From contig CAZVGZ010000050.1 in assembly GCA_964627605.1 (NCBI GenBank), forward strand, positions 1 through 18,180: a stretch of DNA of 18,180 nt. The letters run 5' to 3'. Positions 7,468-14,714 of this stretch are shown in pieces. Position 1 is the first letter of the stretch; each line of letters begins with the position of its first letter. The notes below the pieces were generated by a model. It did no database searches, was not told where the DNA came from, and saw nothing but the letters and a program-made list of their open reading frames with translations. The stretch is from CAZVGZ01 sp964627605. GTDB lineage: Bacteria > Latescibacterota > MWCZ01 > CAZVGZ01. The position numbers and the translations under genes were made by a program.

Positions 7468-7728
7468 TCATCGCCGCGAAAAACATCATGGCCATCCACG
7501 CCCTGATTTGCCTTATGCGATTGACCCCTTACCACAAAATACGCACCTGCTCCGAACGCTACCCTCTGGACGTGATCCCAAACAAGTGACTCAAAGGTGC
7601 TCTCGTTGCCCAAAATCGTCAAGTCTGGGGAGTGATAGACGTCTACCCAGGTGACAAAGTGTCTTGAGGGATTTCTTTGTGGGACAGGTGATCCACTCGT
7701 CGGCATACGTGCGTAACGGTCGACATCG
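7468..7728. other. Unassigned stretch with an orphan minus-strand open frame
   Basis: The minus strand is open from an ATG at 7706 through this stretch, with segments such as ESLVWDHVQRVAFGAGAYFV and HDVFRGDEL that look protein-like. I recognise no family. The frame runs out of register into the beta-helix remnant at 7467-7279, so it may be an upstream part of the same dead gene after a frameshift. No ribosome-binding site is evident. Confidence 0.25.
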
Positions 7729-8230
7729 ATGTGCGACGGTTCGGAAACTCCGGCTGACGGCTACATTGTGTGCGATGGCCCAACAGGCAAGCTGAATGAG
7801 AGCATCGGAATCACCCCTGAATACGTCGAAACTGCTCCCGAGTTTTTCCAACAAACAGGCAACCCTGAACACCTGCTCCACGGCAATGGTGCGGGTTTTG
7901 CATATAATTTGGTAGGGTGCTGGTTCAGTGATCTCAGCGGTGCCGTCGTTTTTGAAACACGGGAGTCGGTGGGAGAACGGCTACAGCAACAGCTTCGAAA
8001 CCACGCGATGGGACGAGCTCTGGGATTGGAGGATTCCTTGTCCGCTGAAGGGGTCAAGGCCATGACCGGAAAAGAAGCGCTAGAAATGCAGCACCATCTG
8101 GCAAAATAGGCGTCTGACATGTGGGCCGCCAACCCCGGAGGCGAACGATTGGGTGGCGACCATCTGGCCCCATGCTCCAGAGACAGTCAAAGACTATATA
8201 TCAAGGAAGCAGAGGGCGGGGCACAAGTGA
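7729..8230 (+). pseudogene. Decayed plus-strand gene, family uncertain
   Basis: A 126-codon frame opens at the ATG at 7729 without a visible ribosome-binding site and stops at 8107-8109. Its middle, HLLHGNGAGFAYNLVGCWF then SDLSGAVVFETRES, vaguely recalls the C-terminal sheet of serine beta-lactamase-like hydrolases (HGGGxxGF...WYPELxxGxVVLTN), but conserved catalytic blocks are absent. A second frame overlapping the end is open from 8084 and reads PTPEANDWVATIWPHAPETV then KDYISRKQRAGHK to a TGA at 8228-8230, which also looks like real protein. The simplest reading is one gene tail broken by a frameshift near 8085-8110, with its 5' part gone. Function is not assigned; the beta-lactamase resemblance is weak. 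Confidence 0.35.
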
Positions 8231-8260
8231 CTGATACAGGCAACCAATGAGGAGAGCAGC

Positions 8261-11200
8261 ATGAAGCGCCCGGGTATCGTGATCAGCGCCTGGCTGTTCG
8301 GCGTCTCGTCGTTCGCGACGGCGCAAACCAACATCAGCGGCGAAATCACCACCCAAACCTGGACCAAGGCCGACCAGCCCTACCATGTCACGGACACGGT
8401 GACTGTGCTGAGCCGCAACACTCTCACCATTGAGCCAGGGGTTGACGTGGTTTTCGACGCGGACGTGCCGTTCGTGGTGTCAGGGCGTATTCACGCTGTG
8501 GGTTCTGTGACCGACAGCATCCGTTTCGTGAGAGGCAGCGCCGTGCGATGGAGAGGCCTGCGCCTAATCTCAACACTGGGCGAGATTAACACACTGCACT
8601 ACGTCCGCTTCAGCAACGGATATACCGAAGCGGTGAACTCCACTTTTGCGGAGAACTATGGCGGTGGACTGAGCATAGGCCGTTTCTACCGGCCAATTCG
8701 TCAACCTGTGCTTCGTGCCGATCTCTCGCATGTCGTGGTTAGCAGCAACATCTCCCTCGGGTCAGGCGGTGGCATCGCGATTCTCAACGCCTCTGCGGCG
8801 CTCTCCAACTGCACTGTGAAGGACAACGAGTCCACCACAGAAGGTGGTGGAATCTACATAGCACGGAGTTCGGTGAATCTAGCCGACTGCGCTATCGACG
8901 GCAACATCGCAGGCGATAGCGTAGCTACGGGCGGTGGCGTACGGATAACTGACAAATCTGTGGTTGGTTTTGAGCAGTGCACCATTACGAATAACATGGC
9001 TACTGAGGCAGGCGGTGGTCTGAGCGCAGATTTCAGTTTTCCTCATCTAACCATGTCCGGCTGCACGATCAGCGGCAATACGTCGCGCAATGCCGGAGGG
9101 GTCGTTATCGGATCATTTATCGGTTCGGCAGTGCTTAGAAACTGCACGATCAGCGGCAATACTGCGGTTGATAGCGGGCTCGATCCAACTGGAGGGATCG
9201 CCGGGGGGATTCACGCTTTGAGCGGACCCACGACGGTGGCCAACTGCACGATCAGCGGCAACAGTGCTTCCAGTAAAGGTGGAGGAGTCTTTGCCGCCAC
9301 AATCTATACCGACTACAACACTACCGGCGGGCAGATCACGTTTGCCAACTGCACGATAGCAGGCAACACAGTCGACGGTGTAGGAGGCGGTGTAGCCGTC
9401 GGGTTCGATGCGCTGCTTGCCATCACCGAAGTTGCGTTGACGAACTGCACCATAACCGAGAACAGCGCTACTGATGACGGCGGCGGGGTGTATGGCCATG
9501 TCGACGGGGCGATCCCGTCACTCACTGGCACCATCGTCTGGGACAACATCTTGGGATCGAATATCGTATTTCCAGCCGCCAACGTGCTCATCACCTACTC
9601 GGATGTTGGTGGAGGATGGATTGGCAAAGGCAATATCAAGTCCGATCCGCGATTCGCCAACGCCGCAAACGGTGACTTTACTCTGCGAAGCGGCTCGCCG
9701 TGCGTTGATGTAGGTGATCCATACGCACCAGGCGATCTCGATGGATCACGCTCTGATATGGGCCACACCGGGGCGTTGGGCACCAACCGCGAAATTCCGC
9801 GAATAGAGGTAGTCGATAAATTGGTGATCGATTTCGAACGCCCCAAACCCCTGTTCGTTAGGAACTCCGGTTGGACAGACCTGCACCTGAACGGTCTTTT
9901 TACGCCTGAGGGTTTTACAACAAGCGAGGTTTTCCCCATCACCATCGCGCCTGGTGGCAGCGTAGCACTGTCTATCTCATATGAGGGTAGGGGGGTTTTG
10001 GGTGGTCACGCGATCTTGAGTCATAACGACAGCTACGGACCATCGGTCGTTGAACTCGTCGGCCGCGAGGGGGCGAAAGTGGCGGGTAACCTCTCAGGTC
10101 TTTTGGCAGCTGGCCCATATATCATCATCGGTCCAGTCACGGTTCCACCAGGGAAGACTCTCACCATTGAGCCTGGAACGCAACTGATTTTCGATGCCGA
10201 TGTAAGGCTTCTGGTGCAAGGCGCGCTGCACGCCGTTGGCACACCAACCGACAGCATCCTATTCGTCCGGGGCCTAAGCCCGGAATGGGGAGGGGTGCAC
10301 TTCTTTGGGTGGGATAGCAGCACGGTCAGTTACGCCCGCATCAGTGGCGGGCATGCAGACCACTTCCAGAGGGCGTTGGTGAGCGGGCGCTGGCTATACA
10401 GCGAAGATTTCCAGTACGGCGGTGGGATTCAAGTGGTGAGGGCGCGTCTGGGGATCTCCCACTCAGTTATCGAGGGCAACAGAGCAAGGTTAGAAGGAGG
10501 CGGATTGGCGGCTAGAGACAACGCTCGAGTGTCGGCTTACGACTGCGTTTTTTGGGACAACAGGTCCCATTACGGTGGCGCTGTGGCCACCCTACACGGT
10601 GCCAGAGTAGACCTGACCAACTGCTTCATCAACAATAACAAAGCGTCTTTTGGCGGCGGAGTTAGTACAAACCACGACGACTATTGGTACACCGGCACCC
10701 CTGGGGTAACCAACCTCAACAACACTGAAATCATCGGTAACTGGGCAAGCAATGGCGGCGGCGGAGTGCGCTCGCTCGGCAACACAACTCTCACCAACTG
10801 CACTATCAGTGACAATAGCACCGAAGTCAGGGGTGGGGGTGTGCTTGCGTTCGACGACACCAGGCTAATAAACTGCACTATCAGCGACAACTCGACAGAC
10901 GGATGGGGCGGCGGTGTGAGAGTCATGCGGGAAAGCAGCGCGGTGACCCTGACAAACTGCACCATGACCGGCAACACCGCTGACAGTGCTGGGCTGAGGC
11001 TTTTCCCCGCAACGACGCTTACCAACTGCATTCTTTGGGGTGATATGCCCAGCGGTCTCGATGACTCATCCAAGGGTGCTACGGTTACATACTCTGACAT
11101 TGAGGGTGGGTGGGTTGGAATGGGCAACATAGATGCCGACCCGCTATTCGCCGACACGCTAAGTGACGACTACTCGCTTCTGATAGGCTCGCCTGGCATC

Positions 11201-11602
11201 AACGCTGGTGACCCTGAATTCAAGGACAACGACGGCTCCATTGCCGACATGGGTGCCCACGATGGTCTGACTCTCACCAGTCCGCCTGCGGTTCCGGACA
11301 GCGCAATGGTGGTTGTGATACCCGCCTCCCTGGAGCTTGGGCAGAACACTCCCAATCCGTTCAATCCTGGTACTGCCATCCAGGTGGGTATTCCAGTCGC
11401 AAGCGAGGTGCGTTTAACGATATATAATGTCTCCGGGCAGAAGGTATCTACATTGGTCGATGACTATCTTCGTGCCGGAGAACACATTGTGGCCTGGGAT
11501 GGTCGGGATAGGTCGGGCCGCGCGGTAGCCAGCGGAGTCTATATCTACCGCCTATCCACAGATGACCAAACACTCACCAGACGGATGGTGCTTGTGCGTT
11601 GA
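8261..11602 (+). CDS. Secreted two-module right-handed beta-helix protein with T9SS/FlgD-like C-terminal domain
   Basis: This 1113-residue cell-surface or secreted protein has a signal peptide at residues 1-21 (cleavage about ATA/QT). Module 1 runs from about 45 to 487: an entry segment NTLTIEPGVDVVFDADVPF, parallel beta-helix coils with NCTISGN and GGGV turns, and a closing segment YSDVGGGWIGKGN. A sandwich-like linker spans about 517-605. Module 2 (about 607-985) repeats the whole plan from KTLTIEPGTQLIFDADVRLL to YSDIEGGWVGMGN. Residues about 1024-1113 are a type IX sorting/FlgD-Ig-like domain (NTPNPFNPGTAI, IYNVSGQKV, GVYIYRL, ending RRMVLVR). GAGGAG at 8249-8254 fixes the start. Ligand or enzyme activity is unknown: no lyase catalytic site was recognised, so adhesion or polysaccharide binding is as likely. 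Two receptor-like genes follow. Confidence 0.87.
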   Translation: MKRPGIVISAWLFGVSSFATAQTNISGEITTQTWTKADQPYHVTDTVTVLSRNTLTIEPGVDVVFDADVPFVVSGRIHAVGSVTDSIRFVRGSAVRWRGLRLISTLGEINTLHYVRFSNGYTEAVNSTFAENYGGGLSIGRFYRPIRQPVLRADLSHVVVSSNISLGSGGGIAILNASAALSNCTVKDNESTTEGGGIYIARSSVNLADCAIDGNIAGDSVATGGGVRITDKSVVGFEQCTITNNMATEAGGGLSADFSFPHLTMSGCTISGNTSRNAGGVVIGSFIGSAVLRNCTISGNTAVDSGLDPTGGIAGGIHALSGPTTVANCTISGNSASSKGGGVFAATIYTDYNTTGGQITFANCTIAGNTVDGVGGGVAVGFDALLAITEVALTNCTITENSATDDGGGVYGHVDGAIPSLTGTIVWDNILGSNIVFPAANVLITYSDVGGGWIGKGNIKSDPRFANAANGDFTLRSGSPCVDVGDPYAPGDLDGSRSDMGHTGALGTNREIPRIEVVDKLVIDFERPKPLFVRNSGWTDLHLNGLFTPEGFTTSEVFPITIAPGGSVALSISYEGRGVLGGHAILSHNDSYGPSVVELVGREGAKVAGNLSGLLAAGPYIIIGPVTVPPGKTLTIEPGTQLIFDADVRLLVQGALHAVGTPTDSILFVRGLSPEWGGVHFFGWDSSTVSYARISGGHADHFQRALVSGRWLYSEDFQYGGGIQVVRARLGISHSVIEGNRARLEGGGLAARDNARVSAYDCVFWDNRSHYGGAVATLHGARVDLTNCFINNNKASFGGGVSTNHDDYWYTGTPGVTNLNNTEIIGNWASNGGGGVRSLGNTTLTNCTISDNSTEVRGGGVLAFDDTRLINCTISDNSTDGWGGGVRVMRESSAVTLTNCTMTGNTADSAGLRLFPATTLTNCILWGDMPSGLDDSSKGATVTYSDIEGGWVGMGNIDADPLFADTLSDDYSLLIGSPGINAGDPEFKDNDGSIADMGAHDGLTLTSPPAVPDSAMVVVIPASLELGQNTPNPFNPGTAIQVGIPVASEVRLTIYNVSGQKVSTLVDDYLRAGEHIVAWDGRDRSGRAVASGVYIYRLSTDDQTLTRRMVLVR
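9062..9261 (+). repeat. Tandemly spaced 17-base direct repeats inside the beta-helix gene
   Basis: The sequence TGCACGATCAGCGGCAA occurs exactly at 9062-9078, 9143-9159 and 9245-9261, spaced 81 and 102 bases apart, both multiples of three. Each encodes CTISGN of one helix coil. More diverged versions occur in module 2 near 10799 and 10874. Recombination between copies would add or remove whole coils in frame. Confidence 0.8.
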
Positions 11603-11684
11603 GATGCCTCTTGCTGAACGCTTAATGTGGAACTCGCAGAACAGGATCACTTACGTGTCAGATTGGACCTACAGGCGGTGTAAG

Positions 11685-14600
11685 ATGCAGACGATCGGCA
11701 TCGCACGCTTATCTTACGCCGGTGTCGTCGGGCTGGCTGTCGTATTGTCAACTTTTCTCCTGGCGCCCAACGAACAGATTCGAGCGAGTGAGACCGGCCT
11801 AGTCACTGGAGTGGTGACCGACTCGGAGACCGGCGAGCCGCTGCCTGGCGCTCCGGTGAAGTTGGCAGGTTCCAACATCGGCACCACTACCGACGCCAAT
11901 GGTCGCTATTTCCTCCTCAATATCCGGCCTGGCACATACGATCTCCAATACAGGTACGTGGGCTATCGGAACAACCTGGTTATCGGTGTCCGAGTGGGGG
12001 GTGGGCAATCCATCAGGATGGATGTTGCGCTGGAGCCTGCTCCAATCGAGACAGATGCGATTGTTGTTACCACCGCCAAAATGGGTTTCGTCAGTGCGCA
12101 GATGGATATCCCTGCCACCGCGATGATCGTCACACGCCAAAGGCTCAAAGAGTTGCCGGTCGCCACGATCTCTGAAGCGATCGCCCAGGACCCGGCGGTG
12201 GATAAGGCCGGTCGCATCGACGGCGCGCACATCTCTTCGACGCTTCTGGTGGTGGACGGTCAGGTTATGGTAGACCAAGAGCGAGGCAGGCCGCTGCTAG
12301 AGAATATCAACTCCACGTCGATTTCAGAGATCCAGGTTCTTGTTGGCGGGTATACCGCAGAATACGGCAATGGCCGCGCTGGTGCCATAGTTGTGACCAC
12401 CCGTGATGCCTTCCAAACGGACCCTGGCGACAGGCCATTTTGGTCGTCGATGCAAGGGATCTACATTCCCGCTCACCTGAACTGGTTCGAGATCCCCGGC
12501 CCTGAGGTAGATGGCGATTCGCTAGCGGCTGAAGGTATGTACACCGCCTATGGCTTGGACAGCCATGAGTGGCGCACTCTGGGTTCGGAAACATCGCTTA
12601 GTACCACTCGTACTTACACCGATCCGAGTGGAGAGGAGCAAATTATTCCGTCGTGGTCGGCGTGGGGTTTGGAGCAAAACCCCCAACGCTACTCCGCCCG
12701 CAACCTTCAACGAATCTGGAAGTACCGACACCGCGCCGGGGTTGACAGTCTCGGAGGCCGTCAATCTGGGGTCACTCCCGAATTTATCGTCGAAGGGGCT
12801 GTGGGTATTCCCGTTCACAAGATGGCCGGGTTGGTGGTCGGTGGACGAACCACACAGAAGGCGTGGGCACAACCTTTCTACGAGCCGAAATACCTGGACC
12901 AACACCTTGATCTCAAACTCAACATACGCCCCATGGAAAACCTGCTTGTCGATGTTCAATACGGACTCGGTACCGGCTCGGGACGTGAACCGGGGATCCC
13001 CGGCGTCGAGCCGCCAGGAATCGATCCGCTATGGAAATACCTGCTGGACAACAGGGCGATTGTCAACAGCCGAATGGAGACGCGAAGCATCTGGGCGGCG
13101 TATACCCGTTGGTCTGCGGCTATCCTGGAAGTGCGCGCCAGTAGTATTGCGATCAAGAGACACGATCTAGAGAAACCCCCCTATGACGACCCGGTGCCCG
13201 AAGAATACCTGCTGGAGGTTCCTGGCCGGACTAGAAGGGGCCGAACCTTTGTCGACACCCTGAACGTGTATTGGCAGGGGCGGTGGGGCGAAGAGCCGTA
13301 TGTTCAAGATGGCACCTACCGCGACTACTACCTACAGGTGCCAGGCAGCTTCAGCGAGTTGGTGAGGTTTTCCGAGGGTCGCGGCTACTATGCAGATATC
13401 TCTGGAAATTCGACGCTAAACACCATGGTGGCATCGGTCACAAGCCAGCTTGGTCGTTCGCACCGCATCAAAGTTGGTGGTCAACATGCAGACCTATGGT
13501 TCGGCGGGTTGGAGTACGAGAATCTCTTCCAACCTTCGCGCTGGAAGGCAGGATTCCGCACCGAAGCGTATTTCACCGATCACATAAGCCTCGACGGTAT
13601 GGAGGCCGATCTGGGGCTGCGCTTTGACGAGTTCGGAGGGCGCGCAGACTTCATATCGGGCCTCAACCCGGCAAGGCGCTACTGGAGCCCACGAGTCGGT
13701 CTCTCACACCCTATCAACACCGCAACCAGGATTTTCTACAACTACGGAGTCTTCTTTGACACCCCCAGAATAGTGTTGGAGTCTGCGACACTGAGACCAC
13801 CTAAGATGGAGCAGTATGAAGTAGGTGTTGATCGGCGACTGTTTGACCAGGCATGGCTGCACCTTACCGCGTGGAATAAAAGGCTAAGCGACGGGTTCAG
13901 CCGCACCTATCTGATCTACCTCGACGAAGATAGCACGTCCAGATCACAGACTTTGCGCAGCAACACCTTGTACAACGAAAAATTCGGTCTTTCGATCCGT
14001 GCGGAGTGGGCGTCGCGGTTTTTCAGTGGCCTTTTTTACAGCGAACTATACACCGGAGCCACAGCCGGTGGTGGGAAGACTATCATCGATTTAAGACCGG
14101 CCGAATACGAGCGCCATCCACCTGTGGACCCGACACGAGATCCCCTTCAGCACCGTACAAACATGGTTCTTCGGTGGCAGACGCCCAAAGATTTCGGCCC
14201 CTGGGAGCTTCCACCCCACCTAGCCGGAGGTTGGGCGTTTACACTCAGTTGGGACAGACAGCCAGCCTACAAGATTTTCTGGGATCCTAGCCCGATCGGT
14301 TTGGGAGGGGAGCCGATCTATGTGGGGCAGCCTAATCTGTGGGTTCGCGGCCGCTCGATGTGGGACGTACGCTTTGAAAAAGGTTTTGATTTTGGGGGAG
14401 TGAATCTGACAACATTTGTGGATGTGAAAAACATGTTTAACGCCCGGCTGATGAACCTGTTCTACTTCAGCTCCCTGCCGAATTCTGGAGAGTGGGACGC
14501 CTACGTCCGCTCGCTTCACACCAGTATGGAGGACCCACAGCTTCAGGGACCTGCTCGGGAGGGCTGGGCAAAAGATTCAGAGGGCAACATTCTGCCCACC

Positions 14601-14714
14601 GGTAACGATATGGTGGGTGACGTACCGGAGTATGCTGTACTGCCACAGTTTGACCGTTGGGCGCTGTGGTTGGATCCGAGATACGTCAGGTGGGGGGTGC
14701 GCATTGATTTCTGA
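11685..14714 (+). CDS. TonB-dependent receptor-like outer-membrane protein with N-terminal carboxypeptidase-regulatory domain (copy 1)
   Basis: This 1009-residue protein is predicted to be an outer-membrane transporter. The signal peptide covers about residues 1-34 (cleavage IRA/SE). A carboxypeptidase-regulatory-like domain follows at about 38-117 (GVVTDSETGEPLPGAPVKL, NIRPGTYDLQYRYVGYR). A plug domain spans about 125-243 (IPATAMIVTRQRLKELPV, EIQVLVGG, TAEYGNGRAGAIVVTTRDAF). The rest is a beta-barrel of alternating strands ending in Phe (WGVRIDF), as outer-membrane barrels usually do. The frame stays open upstream to 11562, but ATG 11685 is chosen because a good signal peptide starts there and AGGCGG precedes it. 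No SusD-like partner is present. It lies 82 bases after the beta-helix gene and overlaps the next gene. The substrate is unknown. Confidence 0.87.
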   Translation: MQTIGIARLSYAGVVGLAVVLSTFLLAPNEQIRASETGLVTGVVTDSETGEPLPGAPVKLAGSNIGTTTDANGRYFLLNIRPGTYDLQYRYVGYRNNLVIGVRVGGGQSIRMDVALEPAPIETDAIVVTTAKMGFVSAQMDIPATAMIVTRQRLKELPVATISEAIAQDPAVDKAGRIDGAHISSTLLVVDGQVMVDQERGRPLLENINSTSISEIQVLVGGYTAEYGNGRAGAIVVTTRDAFQTDPGDRPFWSSMQGIYIPAHLNWFEIPGPEVDGDSLAAEGMYTAYGLDSHEWRTLGSETSLSTTRTYTDPSGEEQIIPSWSAWGLEQNPQRYSARNLQRIWKYRHRAGVDSLGGRQSGVTPEFIVEGAVGIPVHKMAGLVVGGRTTQKAWAQPFYEPKYLDQHLDLKLNIRPMENLLVDVQYGLGTGSGREPGIPGVEPPGIDPLWKYLLDNRAIVNSRMETRSIWAAYTRWSAAILEVRASSIAIKRHDLEKPPYDDPVPEEYLLEVPGRTRRGRTFVDTLNVYWQGRWGEEPYVQDGTYRDYYLQVPGSFSELVRFSEGRGYYADISGNSTLNTMVASVTSQLGRSHRIKVGGQHADLWFGGLEYENLFQPSRWKAGFRTEAYFTDHISLDGMEADLGLRFDEFGGRADFISGLNPARRYWSPRVGLSHPINTATRIFYNYGVFFDTPRIVLESATLRPPKMEQYEVGVDRRLFDQAWLHLTAWNKRLSDGFSRTYLIYLDEDSTSRSQTLRSNTLYNEKFGLSIRAEWASRFFSGLFYSELYTGATAGGGKTIIDLRPAEYERHPPVDPTRDPLQHRTNMVLRWQTPKDFGPWELPPHLAGGWAFTLSWDRQPAYKIFWDPSPIGLGGEPIYVGQPNLWVRGRSMWDVRFEKGFDFGGVNLTTFVDVKNMFNARLMNLFYFSSLPNSGEWDAYVRSLHTSMEDPQLQGPAREGWAKDSEGNILPTGNDMVGDVPEYAVLPQFDRWALWLDPRYVRWGVRIDF

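Noticed and set aside
8119..8250. 43-codon plus-strand frame starting ATG 8119 and ending inside the ribosome-binding site of the beta-helix gene
   Set aside because: A possible leader peptide, but the overlapping frame (NDWVATIWPHAPETV) looks more like real protein and the start has no ribosome-binding site.
8261..11602. Autotransporter (type V) identity for the beta-helix protein
   Set aside because: The C-terminus is a short Ig-like sorting domain (NTPNPFNPG...GVYIYRL), not a 12-strand barrel ending in Phe.
11562..11684. Upstream extension of the first receptor frame, overlapping the end of the beta-helix gene
   Set aside because: The 41 extra residues are charged, unlike a leader, and would bury the signal peptide that begins at ATG 11685; they also overlap the conserved C-terminal domain of the preceding gene.
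14617..14703. Upstream extension of the second receptor frame from ATG 14617 or 14632
   Set aside because: It overlaps the conserved C-terminus of the first receptor in another frame and puts 24-29 residues before the signal peptide; TTG 14704 fits better.
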